Positions 27,146-36,009 of a stretch of 64,000 nucleotides of DNA are shown here, one piece after another (positions within the stretch are counted from its first letter, which is position 1; the number at the start of each line of letters is the position of its first letter). The position numbers were made by a program, and so were the translations under genes. The notes under the pieces were generated by a model. The model saw only the letters and a list, made by a program, of their open reading frames with translations, searched no databases and was not told where the DNA came from. The stretch is from Limnomonas spitsbergensis (lineage: Eukaryota > Chlorophyta > Chlorophyceae > Chlamydomonadales): NCBI GenBank assembly GCA_037349105.1, contig JAYJMM010000081.1, positions 1 to 64,000 on the forward strand. Reading direction: 5' to 3'.

Positions 27146-27240
27146 GTGGCAGTAAGGGATTGGGCTTCGCCATGGCACGGGAGTTCCTCATGGCGGGCGA
27201 TTCAGTGGTCCTCTGTGGGCGGGATGCTGCCAGACTGCAG
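27146..27240 (+). CDS. NYC1-like: NYC1/NOL-like exon 1: nucleotide-binding loop
   Basis: Acceptor CTCAG, donor GTGAGG. It starts with two bases completing the Gly codon and ends in phase 0. It encodes G-S-K-G-L-G-F-A-M-A-R-E-F...V-V-L-C-G-R-D-A-A-R-L-Q, the glycine-rich loop, first helix and second strand of the SDR fold. The R-D after the second strand is typical of NADP-binding members. Confidence 0.85.
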
Positions 27241-30200
27241 GTGAGGAGGGACAAGGGGGCGGTGGACAGATTAAGTCTGGTCCATGTTGGTGGTGGGTCA
27301 GACAGGGATGGGCCAGGGTTCCGTAGCTCATTTGGTAGAGCATCATTCTGCGAAGAATGGGGATCTGGGTTCGAATCCCACTGGAGTCGCCTGAACGATT
27401 GGTAAAACCTCTGTGCGTGAAATGCCGTAGCTGGTCGTGAGGGAAATCGCAAAAGATTACTGAGGCACCGTCGAGCGATTGATCCACCATTGCAATGTCA
27501 CGGGGAAGAATGTGCGTATCCTGTACGGGATGGCTTGTCCTTAGGCATCGCCTATACCTAGGGATTCGTTAAACATCACGAAGGATTGGAAACCATACGT
27601 AGTTCTTACTTGTTACTGGAGGGTCAGATAGGGATGGGCCAAGCAAGGGGGAGGGGGGGGGTATCATGGCGGGGCGATTCAGTAGTCCTCTGTGGGAGGG
27701 ATGCTGTCAGGCTGCAGGCAAAGGAGGGACAAGGGGGGGGAGGGTGGAACAGGGCGTCAAATTTAGTTTGGACATAACCAGTGGAGGGACAGATGAGCAC
27801 ATAGACTTCAGGAACCAAAGACATCTGGACCCACAGCGCCTGACCCACTGACCATGGACTTCAGAGCCCACGTCTCAGCCCACCTTTGATTCCCCCACTG
27901 ACCAACGACCTCAGTGCCCACCACCGAACACACCTCTGAGTCTCCCACTGACCAATGGCCGCTGAGTCCACCTCTGAGCACACCTTTGTGCCCGCCCCTG
28001 AGTCCCCCACTGACCATGGACCTCAGTGCCCACCTCTTGAGCCCACCTCTGTGCCCACCTCTGAGCCCACCTCTGAGCCCACATCTGAGTCCCTGCTGAC
28101 CATTGACCTCAGAACCCATGGACTGATGAGCCACAGGCGCTCGGGCTAACTGATGTGCTGTCCCGTCAGCTATCGACCTGACTGCCTTGCTTGCTTTGGG
28201 TGCACGCAGGCGGCAACACAAGCCCTCGCTAACGAGTTCAGCCAGCCTCATTCTCTGGTGAGCCACGCTGCCCATGTCAACGCAATTTGGTTTTTAGTTC
28301 GCACTTCATTAAACACTGATTTCTTTGCCCCGCACACACGAAAGGTGTGAAAGACAAAACAAAAGGGATCGCTACCCGTTGGGGAGCGATTCCGCCCTGA
28401 GCACGGTAAGTGCACAATCCGGTCGAAGTTCTGATCACACTAAAATAAACAATGTTTGTTTTACCTCTAACACGCCAAAGGTGTGAAAGGCAAAATTAAA
28501 GGGATTGCTCTATCCCGCCCTAAGCACAGTAAGCACAAAAGCGCGTCCAAGAGGTCAATTTGGGTACCAGACTGCAGAGGTGCAGCCTGAACCGTTTGGG
28601 ACCCAAAGAGCACCCTGCACTAGTAAGTACACTAAAACCCTAAACCCTAAACCCTTAACCCTAAACCCTACACTAATACACTCCGGTGAGCATATGGCAA
28701 TGGGGGTAGGGTTACAGGTATAAGGTTAACGGTTTGGGGTTCAGGGTTTGAGTAAAATAAACAATGGTGAGCACCCTGTACTCGGGTGAGCATATGGCAA
28801 AGGGGTTAAGGGTTTAGGGTTTAGGGAAAGTAAACAGAAAACAGTGGTAAGCCTCGCTGCTCATGTTCACGCATTTCGGTTACAATTCAGTTCAAGCGTG
28901 GGTTTTGTACCACTTGACTTTAGGGATGTTCGAGTTCTGAGGACAGCAGGGTGGTGTAAGGTGCATGGCGGTTCATGGCGGTGAAGGATGTATGGCTGCG
29001 CATGGTGGTGTAGGTTGCATGGCTGCACAGAATAGTGTAAGGTGCATGGCTGCGCATGGCGGTGTAGGGTGCAAAGCTGGGCACAATAGTGTAAGATGCA
29101 TGGTGATGTATCGTGCATGGCGCAAATTTTGAACACAGCAGTCCATTCAACATCCAAGCTATTGACATAAGAGGCTATCAGCTGACTGGGTGTCAGGGTT
29201 ACGTGTGTGCCCACCTAGCTTATGAGGGCCTGCCTGAGCCGAACTCGCTTATAATTGCATGCCTGCCTGTTCCTGATGGCCTGCCTGTGTCTGCCAAGCT
29301 TACGAGGGCCTGCCTGCCTGTTCACGAGGCCCTGTCTTTGCCTACCTATTTTGCGGGGGCCTCCCTGCCTGTTAATGATGGCCTGACTGTCTCTACCTAA
29401 TTGTGGGGGGCATGCCTGCCTGCTGAACAGGGCCTGCCTGTGCCCACGTAACTTACGGGGCCTGTCTGCCTGCTGATCAGGGCATGTCTGTTCATGACTG
29501 ACTGCCTGTTCCTGTCCTTATGAACAGGTGGCCTGCCTGCCAGCTGATGTGTCCCGGCCGGCGGACATAGACGCTCTTGCTGCGTTTGCTGCAAGGACGC
29601 TTGGGAACGTGCACCTGTGGATCAACAACGCTGGACAGGTAGGGTTTAGGGTGTAGGGATCAGGGTTTAGGGTAACATGCACCCGTGGATCAACAATGCT
29701 AGACAGGTAGGGTTTAGGGTGTCGGGTGTAGGGATCAGGGTTAAGAGTAATGTGCACCTGTGGATCAACGATGCTGGACAGGTATATGTGCATGAGGTAG
29801 CGTGTGTGTGTGTGCGGGAGCATTGCTCCCAAAGGACCAGTAAGCAGCTGTATGCCAATGTTTACTGGAGACTGTCTGCTTGTTAGTGTAGGGTTTAGGG
29901 TTAAGCTACTGGAGACTATCTGTCTGTTTGCTGGTGTAGGGTTTAGGGTTAAGCTGCTGGAGACTATCTGTCTGTTTGCTAGTGTAGGGTTTAGGGTTTA
30001 GCTGCTGGAGACTATTTGTCTGTTTCCTAGTGTAGGGTTTAGGGTTAAGCTGCTGGAGACTATCTGTCTGTTTGCTGGTGTAGGGTTTAGGGTTAAACTG
30101 CTGAAGACTATCTGTCTGTTTGCTAGTGCAGGGTTTAGGGTTAAGGGTTTAGCTGTTGGAGACTTTATGTCTGAGTGCTAGTATAGGTTGAACCCTGATA

Positions 30201-33200
30201 ATAAATATATTTTTCCGTCTGCTCCCATTGCTCCTGGGCAATCCAGAATCCAGATAGCAGTTGTAGCTATATTGATAGTCCAGGGGAGCATTATTTCGAT
30301 GCAGTGGGCATCTGTTGGCCAAATTTGCTCTTTACTCGGTAACATTTGTTGGAGACTGTCTTTCTGCGTGCGTGTGTGAGTTGTGCCCTAATGATGTACG
30401 TCCGTTGGCCAACGCTCCCATTGCTCCTGCTGTGGATGTAGTGAGCACCTGGAGTTTTATTTTGGTAACTACAGAGCATCACACTTGATGCCTAGGTGAC
30501 TGGGAAACGGCTAAAAATAAGGTGGCCAACAATCAGCTCTGAAACCTAGACCCTGAACCCCCAACCCAGGTTGTCAGCACACCGATCTTAACCCTCGTGG
30601 ACCCTTGCCCCTTAACCCTAAACCCTACATCCTCATCGCATGATCAGTTGAAATGATCAGGTGACCAGCAACCATGTCTTGACCCTCAAGCCAGGTGACC
30701 AGCAAACATGTTTTACCCCCCCCCCCCCCCCTGGACCCTCAAGCCAGTTGACCAGAAAACATGTTTTACCCCCCCCCCCCTGGACCCTCAAGCCAGGTGA
30801 CCAGCAAACATGTTTTACCCCCCCCCCCTGGACCCTCAAGCCAGGTGACCGGCAAACATGTTTTACCCCCCCCCCCTGGACACTCAAGCCAGGTGACCAG
30901 CAAACATGTTTTACCCCCCCCCCTGGACCCTCAAGCCAGGTGACCAGCAAACATGCTTTACCCTCCTCCCCCTGGACCCTCAAGCCAGGTGACCAGCAAA
31001 CATATTTTACCCCCCTCCCCCCTGGACCCTCCACTTAGGTGACCAGCAAGCAGCTGTTGGCGGATGTTCCCTCGGAGGAGATACAATCGGCTGTGGGGGC
31101 TAATGTCATGGGATCACTGCTGGGAAGGTGGGTGACAGGGGGCTGGAATGGCTGCTAGTAAGGTAAAAGCCCTGAACTATCCATCAGGCTCATGTCATGG
31201 TGTCACTGCTGGGAAGGTATATTTATGGGTGGACGGTAGCGGCGCAGGTGTGAATCTGGCCCTGGCTGTGCTGTTTCCTTAACTCTCACTGGGTGAAGTG
31301 ATCGGCTCTCGTGTGATGGGGCTGCTGTTGGGGTAGTAAATTGGTAAGGAAGTCATGGCTCTAGTGTGATGGGGGCAATTCCGGGTAGGGTTACCCTAAC
31401 ACCTGAAACCAAAACTCTAAGCTAGGCTACTGTCGTGGGGTCAATGCTGGGAGGGTTATAAGTGATATAACCTTATATCCTTACATCCTTTTGCACAATC
31501 ACAAAGGAGGGAATTGTAGGGCAGCCATGCATTAGTGAACTGATGCTGCCTGATCCCTGCTGGTGATGAACCCTAACAGGGGTTTAGGGTCACGATCAAG
31601 CATTTCCACTCTTGAAGCCCCCAAAAACCTTCAGGTTTGTGCAGTCCTATGCTCTAACCTTGCTCATCCTCGATGGTAATCATTAAACCCTAAACCCTTA
31701 TTTGGCTGAGAGCCAGACCGCAGACCGTTATATAGCTGTTATGCAGCTGTGTAGCTGAGATACAGCTGAGGTGCAGCTAAGGCGTAGCTGAGGCACCCTC
31801 AAACTGACAATGACACGAACCTAACAAGCAAGGTTTCCACCACGCTGTCAAACAAAGGCCTTCCTCGACCCCAAACGCCTTCCTCGACCCCTTCAGGTTT
31901 ACCCCAAACCCTCAAACCCTTGAACATCATCTGTATCCCGTAACCCCAACCCTCGACCCCGTCTGACCTTCAACCCTGAACTCCAACCCTCAGCCTCTTC
32001 AGCCTTACCCAAACCCTCAGCCCCAACGCTGAGCCTTGTGAGGATAACCTGAACCTTGAACCCCAACCCTCAACCTTGACTGACTTTCAACTCTGAACGT
32101 AAACCCTCAGCCTCTTCAGCCTAACCTAAACCCTAAGCCCCAACGCTCAGTCTCTTGAGCCTAACCTGATGCCCTTAATCCCAACCCTCAACCTCACCTG
32201 ACCTTAGACCCTTCACCCCAACGATAAGTCCCTTGTGTCGAACCTTAAAACCCTGAACCCCAACCCTAAACCCTAACCATGAAACCTGTCAACGCTTGCC
32301 TATCTGCAGCCGAGCGGCGGTTCGTGTGATGAGGCAGCAGCCACCAGCTTCAAGGCAGCAGTACCACATCTTCAACCTCGGCTTCTCGTCGTGGGGGGCC
32401 TCCTTCTCAAAGTGAGGGAGGGAGGGCACTAAAAATGAATGTGCGTGCTATAAAACTCCGACACGGGAGGGTGGGGGCTAGTTTCCGGGTTTTCTTTCTG
32501 AGGCCGGAGGGGACCTACCAGTGCCCGCCTTGTTGATGGGGCACATCCTCCTTCAAGTGAGGGAGGCAGGGTGCTACAAAATGTCCGTGCTTGATACAAA
32601 ACACCCACACAGCATCCTTCTTCGAGTGAGGGAAGAAGCGCGCTAAACACATTTCTTTTTATCTGAGGGAGGAGGGGGCCTACCAGTGCCTACTCTGTGG
32701 GCTTTGCGTATCCTTCTCAAAGTGAGGGAAGTAGTGCGCAAACAATAAATGTATGTGCTTGATACAAAACTACAAAACTGTTAGACAGCCTCCTTCCCAA
32801 AGTTAAGAAAGGAGTGTTCATTTCTGAGGAGGTAGGAGGGGACCTACAAGTGCCTACTATGTTGACGGGGCGCCTCCTTCCCAATGCGAGGGAGAATGTC
32901 CACTCACAAAATGCATGTGCGTGATACACAACTCGTTCTCAGCATCATGCAGACTACGTCTGTGTGTCCTTAACCCTGAAGGCCTGAACCCTAATTGTAA
33001 ACCCTAATACCAACCGCCGCCCCAACTTTCTTCTGCAGGACGGCCGTAACTCACAAAATGACCAAGCGGAGCCTGACCCAGCTCACCCAGTCTTTGGCAG
33101 ATGAGCTGCAGCAAGCAGGTACGCAGGAAGTGTCCTAGGCCCATGCCGCACTGTTTTCTTTCTTTCTTACGCACAAGAGACTTTGGGGTTTTAGGGTAAA

Positions 33201-35990
33201 CAAACGTCATGGTTTTAGGGTGTAGGGTGATGGTTTATGCATAACAGGTACCAGGGTTTAGGGTGCATGACAGGAGTTAGGGTTTAAGGTGTATGCATTA
33301 CAGGCTCCAGGGTGTAGGGTGTATGCATGACAGGCACCAGGGTTTAGAGTTTGAGTTGGAAAATCTATACAAAAACTTACACAGAAATTATCTGATTTCC
33401 GATGAATCGCAATGCCAGACTACTACCTATGGACGGAGTGTCCAATAGTGTATGGTTAATGGTCTACTGACTACTGTGCTTCCGACCACCTATTTTGGAT
33501 TCCGCTGGGCAAGCGTTATGGGGATCACGACGTGGACCAAACCGTAACTCGCCAACCAAGTCATGACCGGCCGGGGGCCCAAGTAGCGGGCATCTTGCCG
33601 CTCCAGTCCCCCAACGCCCACGGGCTGTGAATCGCTGTGATCCTTGAAGTCAGTGCTGAGTATGACTTGCACCGACACACGGTATCAAACTCTCATCATT
33701 ATACTTGTATAGTCGCGCACACAATCGTTCTGTCGTGGAAATGTCTTCAAAACATGCAAAAACATGCAACAATCTTGAGAAAGTGTACAAAGAGTCCGCG
33801 CCTGCCGCACGCTTTATCACAATTTCAGCACAAATTTATTAACTGCGCAAATCACTTTTATAATCGCGAGGCTGTGATGCTGCTGAATTCGCATTTTACG
33901 CACCGACCTACAAACAGATGACCTCTGGACCTCGAAAACCTGAGCCCTGAATGCTGAACCCTGAACCCTGAACCCTGAACCTTGAACTCTGAATACTGAA
34001 CCCTGAACCCTGAAAGCTAAACCCTGAACCCTGAACCCTGAACCCTGAACCCTCTGCCAGGCTTGGGCAGCATCGGCGTACACAATTTGTCTCCAGGCCT
34101 GGTGCTGACTGACCTGCTGCTCAGGTGAGCACTTCTGACAGAGGGGCTGACCGACTTGCAGCGGATGTTGGAGTGCTTCCGCTACAAGTCAGCTACAAGT
34201 CAGCTTTAAGTCAGCAACATCAGGGCGCAAGGCTGGGGTGCTGCCAGGGTTCTGACCGAACTGCAGCGGATGTTAGAGTGCTTCAGCTACAAATCAGCTA
34301 CATAGAGGCGCAAGGCTGGGGGGTCTGGTGCTGACCGAGCTGCAGCTGATATGAGATTGCTTGAGCCACCATTCAGCTACATTACGGCCCATGGCGGGGG
34401 AGGAGAGGGGGTATGGTGCTGAAAGAGCTGCTTGCTGCCTCTCATTCTCATAAGTCTGCTGCCGCTCATGATTTTGCTCCTCCTGCCTCTCCTTATGTTA
34501 CTTCTCCTGCCGGTGCCGCTGGCATTCTATCACCAACGCCTTCGTCAGGAACTGCAGCCCTCTTTCATCGATGTTGCTCATTTTTGTTGCTTCAGCTGAT
34601 GTGGATGCTATTGTTGATTCTGGTTCTGCTGATGTGGATGCTGATGTTGATGATGCAGTTCATGATGCAGTTTATGATGTTGTTGCTGATGCTGTTGCTG
34701 ATGTGGATGCTGATGTTAATGATGCAGTTTATGATGTTGTTGCTGATGTGGCTGCTAATGATGCATTTATGATGTTTGTGCTAATGCTGTTGCTGCTACC
34801 CCATCATGACTATCTGTTGTCCAAGGGATGCCTCCCCGGTTGCTCGGCGCTTCTTCAACACCCTGGCTGATGAGCCAGAGGTGGTGGCAGCAGCACTAGT
34901 ACCCAGAATAAGGGAGATACAGGTGAGGAGGGCGCAGGTGTGGGAGGTGAGAGGGGGGCAGGTGAGGGGGGTGAGAGGGGGGCAGGTGAGGGGGATACAG
35001 GTGAGGGAGGTGAGAGGGGGGCAGGTGAGGGGGGTGAGAGGGGGGCAGGTGAGGGGGACAGGTGAGGGGGGTGAGAGGGGGACAGGTGAGGGGGGTGAGA
35101 GGGGGACAGGTGAGGGGGGTGAGGGGGGGGGGGGGGCAGGTGAGGGGGATACAGGTGATGGAGGTGAGAGGGGGCAGGTGAGGGGGATACATGTGAGGGG
35201 GGTGAGAGGGGGACAGGTGGGTGGGGGGGGGGGGGGGCAGGTGAGGGGGGTACAGGTGAGGGAGGTGAGAGGGGGGCAGGTGAGGGGGATACAGGTGAGG
35301 GGGTGAGAGGGGGGCAGGTGAGGGGGACAGGTGAGGGGGGTGAGAGGGGGACAGGTGAGGGGGGTGAGGGGGGGGGGGGGGGCAGGTGAGGGGGATACAG
35401 GTGATGGAGGTGAGAGGGGGGCAGGTGAGGGGGATACAGGTGAGGGAGGTGAGAGGGGGGCAGGTGAGGGGGGTACATGTGAGGGGGGTGAGAGGGGGGC
35501 AGGTGGGGGGGGGGGGGGGGGGGGGCAGGTGAGGGGGATACAGGTGAGGGAGGTGAGAGGGGGGCAGGTGAGGGGGATATAGGTGAGGGAGGTGAGAGGG
35601 GGACAGGTAAGGGGGATGCAGGTGAGGGGGGTGAGAGGGGGACAGGTAAGGGGGATGCAGGTGAGGGGGGTGAGAGGGGGGCAGGTGAGGGGGTGGGGCA
35701 GGTGAGGGGATACAGGTCAGGTGGGCCAAGGCCAAAGCGCAGTACGGTATGTATCCGAAATAGCCACTGACATGTGTCCCCCTGGCGGATTGTATGCTCA
35801 GGGCACTGGCGGCAGCATCGAATACCTGTCCCCTGCCACAGCGTTTGGCCGGGTGGTGTCGGGCCTGCCGCAGATCCTCAACGGCGGACGTTTCTTCGAC
35901 CGGGAGGGAACACGCGTTGCGGCCGCCGGCGGGCGGTACAAGAGCAATGGCGTGAGGTTGCCGTACGATATCCCAGAAGAGGGCTACTAG
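27146..35990 (+). CDS. NYC1-like: Chlorophyll b reductase-like short-chain dehydrogenase (NYC1/NOL family), 5' end not resolved
   Basis: Join of nine exons: 27146-27240, 28210-28257, 29528-29638, 31039-31127, 32310-32411, 33039-33118, 34061-34124, 34826-34922 and 35802-35990. All have GT-AG borders and compatible phases, giving about 290 residues to a TAG stop. It is a classical Rossmann SDR: G-G-S-K-G-L-G-F-A-M-A-R-E-F near the start, then W-I-N-N-A-G, H-I-F-N, S-P-G-L-V-L-T-D-L-L-L, A-A-L-V-P-R-I-R, and a G-T-G...Y-L-S-P tail. That order and the tail match plant NYC1 (less well NOL), which reduces chlorophyll b to 7-hydroxymethyl chlorophyll a in thylakoids during antenna breakdown. Unusually, the catalytic Y-x-x-x-K reads H-K-M-T-K (His codon 33052-33054). 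The N terminus with any transit peptide or membrane segments is not visible. A divergent non-reductase paralogue is possible. Confidence 0.75.
27295..27641 (+). mobile_element. tRNA-derived SINE-like insertion flanked by 21-bp direct repeats
   Basis: A tRNA-like head (27317-27389) is followed by about 230 bp of unrelated body. The insert is bracketed by a 21-bp direct repeat beginning GGGTCAGA: 27295-27315 and 27621-27641, 20 of 21 bases identical. Head, internal pol III A- and B-box-like motifs (TAGCTCATTTGG, GGTTCGAATCC) and flanking duplication are the usual anatomy of a SINE. The flanks might instead belong to a local duplication that also copied exon 1 (27664-27735), so the target-site reading is an inference. 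No clear A-rich or simple 3' tail was seen. Confidence 0.5.
27317..27389 (+). tRNA. tRNA-like sequence (head of SINE-like element)
   Basis: Seventy-three bases fold as a cloverleaf: acceptor GGTTCCG with TGGAGTC (all pairs Watson-Crick or G-U), D arm GCTC/GAGC, T arm around GGTTCGAATCC with one C-C mismatch. The anticodon stem CATTC/GAATG is perfect only with a 6-base loop TGCGAA. By position the anticodon would be GCG (Arg), but the short loop makes decoding doubtful. The 3' half resembles plant tRNA-Arg. It is more likely a tRNA-derived element or pseudogene than a working tRNA. Confidence 0.45.
27664..27735 (+). pseudogene. Partial copy of NYC1/NOL-like exon 1 inside its own intron
   Basis: About 72 bp repeat the 3' half of exon 1 and the start of its intron (ATGGCGG...GATTCAGTAGTCCTC...CTGCAG, then AGGAGGGACAAGGGGG). 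There is a one-base G insertion near its start and the donor GT has become GC. It is a duplicated exon edge that can no longer be read in frame. Confidence 0.8.
27840..28140. repeat. Imperfect 15-35 bp repeats of a CCCACCTCTGAG motif
   Basis: Variants of GCCCACCTCTGAG(C/T)CC and CCCACTGACCA are repeated about ten times in the intron after exon 1. Open frames here on both strands are low-complexity artefacts. Confidence 0.65.
28210..28257 (+). CDS. NYC1-like: NYC1/NOL-like exon 2
   Basis: A 48-nt exon, phase 0 to phase 0, with acceptor GCACGCAG and donor GTGAGC. It encodes A-A-T-Q-A-L-A-N-E-F-S-Q, aligning with the helix after the second strand (A-V-Q-S-L-K-E-E-F in plant NOL). It is short enough for gene finders to miss, but it is needed to bridge exons 1 and 3. 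Confidence 0.7.
28330..28545 (+). repeat. Tandem duplication of about 130 bp
   Basis: Two diverged copies share AAGGTGTGAAAG, AAAGGGAT(C/T)GCT and CCGCCCT(G/A)AGCAC(G/A)GTAAG. A further copy of the exon 2 donor region (AAGCCTCGCTGCTCATGTTCACGCA) lies at about 28850-28880. Confidence 0.6.
28625..28840. repeat. Interstitial plant-type telomere-like repeats
   Basis: A short run of CCCTAAA units (about 28637-28672, with CCCTTAA variants) is followed by scattered TTTAGGG units in the opposite sense near 28735-28825. This is an internal intronic location, so it is not a chromosome end. Confidence 0.75.
29180..29527 (+). repeat. About 60-bp tandem repeats carrying exon 3 acceptor copies
   Basis: Five to six diverged units contain GGCCTGCCTGCCTGTT and GA(A/T)CAGGGC(C/A)TG, which mimic the real acceptor and start of exon 3 (TGAACAG then GTGGCCTGCCTGCC at 29528). 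Confidence 0.65.
29528..29638 (+). CDS. NYC1-like: NYC1/NOL-like exon 3: N-N-A-G motif
   Basis: 111 nt, phase 0 to 0, donor GTAGGG. It encodes V-A-C-L-P-A-D-V-S then ...L-G-N-V-H-L-W-I-N-N-A-G-Q. A-D-V is the cofactor-contacting Asp-Val of the third strand, and N-N-A-G is the structural Asn motif of SDRs. Confidence 0.9.
29639..29790 (+). repeat. Two duplicated copies of the exon 3 donor edge
   Basis: About 35 bp of exon 3 (GTGCACCTGTGGATCAACAA...CTGGACAG plus GTAGGG) reappears at about 29674-29712 and 29750-29784, linked by TTTAGGG-like filler with a period near 75 bp. Both copies keep a GT donor. Confidence 0.8.
29826..30175 (+). repeat. About 58-bp tandem repeat with telomere-like core
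   Basis: It begins with a decayed copy of the exon 4 start (ACCAGTAAGCAGCTGTATG, 29831-29849). Six to seven copies of a unit reading GGAGACTATCTGTCTGTTTG then (C/T)TAGTGTAGGGTTTAGGGTTAAGC follow. Confidence 0.75.
30655..31038 (+). repeat. Seven tandem copies of the exon 4 acceptor edge with poly-C spacers
   Basis: Each unit has CCCTCAAGCCAGGTGACCAGCA(A) followed by ACATGTTTTA and a run of 7-18 C. AGGTGACCAGCAA is exactly the acceptor AG plus the first bases of exon 4 (GTGACCAGCAAG at 31039). C-run length shrinks from the first to the later units. Confidence 0.9.
31039..31127 (+). CDS. NYC1-like: NYC1/NOL-like exon 4
   Basis: 89 nt, phase 0 to 2, acceptor CACTTAG, donor GTGGGT. It encodes V-T-S-K-Q-L-L-A-D-V-P-S-E-E-I then ...V-G-A-N-V-M-G-S-L-L-G, the helix that in NYC1/NOL reads D-L-I-E-V-V-K-T-N-x-x-G. 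The conserved Asn before the Val/Ile-Gly step is present. Confidence 0.85.
31128..32309 (+). repeat. Intron 4: exon-edge copies then degenerate CCCTAA-like filler
   Basis: Four decayed copies of the exon 4 end (GCTCATGTCATGGTGTCACTGCTGGGAAGG and relatives) lie at about 31185-31220, 31300-31338, 31355-31390 and 31425-31458. The rest (31680-32290) is CCCTAAACC/CCCTCAACC/CCCTGAACC filler derived from telomere-like units. No gene is seen. Confidence 0.65.
32310..32411 (+). CDS. NYC1-like: NYC1/NOL-like exon 5
   Basis: 102 nt, one leading base, two trailing bases, acceptor TATCTGCAG, donor GTGAGG. It encodes R-A-A-V-R-V-M-R-Q-Q then ...Y-H-I-F-N-L-G-F-S-S-W-G-A-S, equivalent to A-M-x-x-M...G-H-I-F-N-x-D-G-A-G-S in NYC1. 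Serines are kept where the catalytic Ser region lies, but the family's D-G-A-G is replaced by G-F-S-S. Confidence 0.85.
32412..32960 (+). repeat. About 100-bp tandem repeats with exon 5 donor copies
   Basis: Five to six diverged units contain CCTTCTCAAAGTGAGGGA (end of exon 5 plus its donor) and a GGAGG(G/A)GACCTACCAGTGCC segment. Donor copies lie near 32548, 32608, 32708, 32788 and 32870. Confidence 0.85.
33039..33118 (+). CDS. NYC1-like: NYC1/NOL-like exon 6: altered active site
   Basis: 80 nt, phase 2 to 1, acceptor TTCTGCAG, donor GTACGC. It encodes T-A-V-T-H-K-M-T-K-R-S-L-T-Q-L-T-Q-S-L-A-D-E-L. The Lys of the SDR Y-x-x-x-K pair is kept (33064-33066). The position four residues earlier is His (CAC), where Tyr would be TAC. 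The downstream helix aligns well with plant NOL (T-K-R-S...L-T-K-S-L...E-L). Confidence 0.85.
33119..33365 (+). repeat. Short GGGTTTAGGGTGTATGCAT(G/T)ACAGG repeats
   Basis: Four to five copies of a 30-40 bp unit, CATGACAGG(T/C)ACCAGGGTTTAGGGTG, follow exon 6. CAGGTAC echoes the exon 6 donor (GCAGGTACGC). Confidence 0.55.
33366..33925. other. Unique AT-richer segment within intron 6
   Basis: About 560 bp that differ in composition from the surrounding repeats and have no internal repetition. Open frames of 60-90 codons exist on both strands but match nothing I recognise. It may be an inserted transposon fragment; no terminal repeats were found. Confidence 0.35.
33930..34055. repeat. CCCTGAA heptamer run
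   Basis: About 14 units of CCCTGAA with variants (CCTTGAA, CTCTGAA, TACTGAA) lie directly before the exon 7 acceptor. They look like drifted CCCTAAA telomere-like units. Confidence 0.85.
34061..34124 (+). CDS. NYC1-like: NYC1/NOL-like exon 7: S-P-G motif
   Basis: 64 nt, phase 1 to 2, acceptor CTCTGCCAG, donor GTGAGC. It encodes G-L-G-S-I-G-V-H-N-L-S-P-G-L-V-L-T-D-L-L-L. H-N-L-S-P-G-x-V-x-T-D-L-L is a signature of the NYC1/NOL family. Confidence 0.9.
34125..34425 (+). repeat. About 90-bp repeats with exon 7 edge copies
   Basis: Diverged copies of GGTGCTGAC(T/C)GACCTGC from exon 7 recur at about 34145-34165, 34247-34268, 34326-34348 and 34411-34430. They are linked by GCTACAA(G/A)TCAGCTACA motifs. 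Confidence 0.7.
34580..34800. repeat. GATGTTGTTGCTGATGTGG-type trinucleotide-biased repeat
   Basis: Irregular repeats of GATG(T/C)(T/A) and GTTGCTGATGTGGATGCT lie in intron 7 just before exon 8. They give low-complexity Asp/Val or Met/Leu open frames with no coding support. Confidence 0.65.
34826..34922 (+). CDS. NYC1-like: NYC1/NOL-like exon 8
   Basis: 97 nt, one leading base, phase 0 end, acceptor TGTCCAAG, donor GTGAGG. It encodes D-A-S-P-V-A-R-R-F-F-N-T-L-A-D-E-P-E-V-V then A-A-A-L-V-P-R-I-R-E-I-Q. The L-A-x-x-P-E-x-V-A...L-V-P-R-I-R string is shared with NYC1 and NOL. Confidence 0.88.
34918..35720 (+). repeat. GGTGAGGGGG-type array seeded by the exon 8 donor
   Basis: Intron 8 is a tandem array of (G)GGATACAGGTGAGGG(A/G)GGTGAGAGGGG units of 20-45 bp with runs of up to 20 G. 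GATACAGGTGAGG is the last seven bases of exon 8 plus the donor, repeated about eight times with dozens of shorter AGGTGAGG copies. The plus strand is extremely G-rich. Confidence 0.92.
35802..35990 (+). CDS. NYC1-like: NYC1/NOL-like exon 9, C terminus and stop
   Basis: 189 nt, phase 0, acceptor TGTATGCTCAG, TAG stop at 35988-35990. It encodes G-T-G-G-S-I-E-Y-L-S-P then ...N-G-G-R-F-F-D-R-E-G and a C-terminal tail P-Y-D-I-P-E-E-G-Y. Joined to exon 8, R-I-R-E-I-Q-G-T-G-G aligns with R-M-R-V-V-K-G-S-G-K of plant NYC1. The frame is also open upstream to 35721, so a retained-intron form is conceivable. Confidence 0.85.
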   Translation, partial: GTGGSIEYLSPATAFGRVVSGLPQILNGGRFFDREGTRVAAAGGRYKSNGVRLPYDIPEEGY

Positions 35991-36009
35991 CTTAGGCTGT
36001 GCTTTAGAC

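Noticed and set aside
27317..27389. A functional tRNA-Arg(GCG)
   Set aside because: The anticodon loop is six bases if the stem is paired, a T-stem pair is lost and the sequence heads a longer repeat-flanked insert. Kept only as tRNA-like.
28625..28840. A chromosome end or telomere
   Set aside because: Only a few CCCTAAA units are present, in both senses, with coding exons on both sides.
34855..35735. Pro-rich minus-strand frames of 207 and 279 codons
   Set aside because: They are antisense readings of the G-rich donor array in the NYC1/NOL-like gene's last intron.
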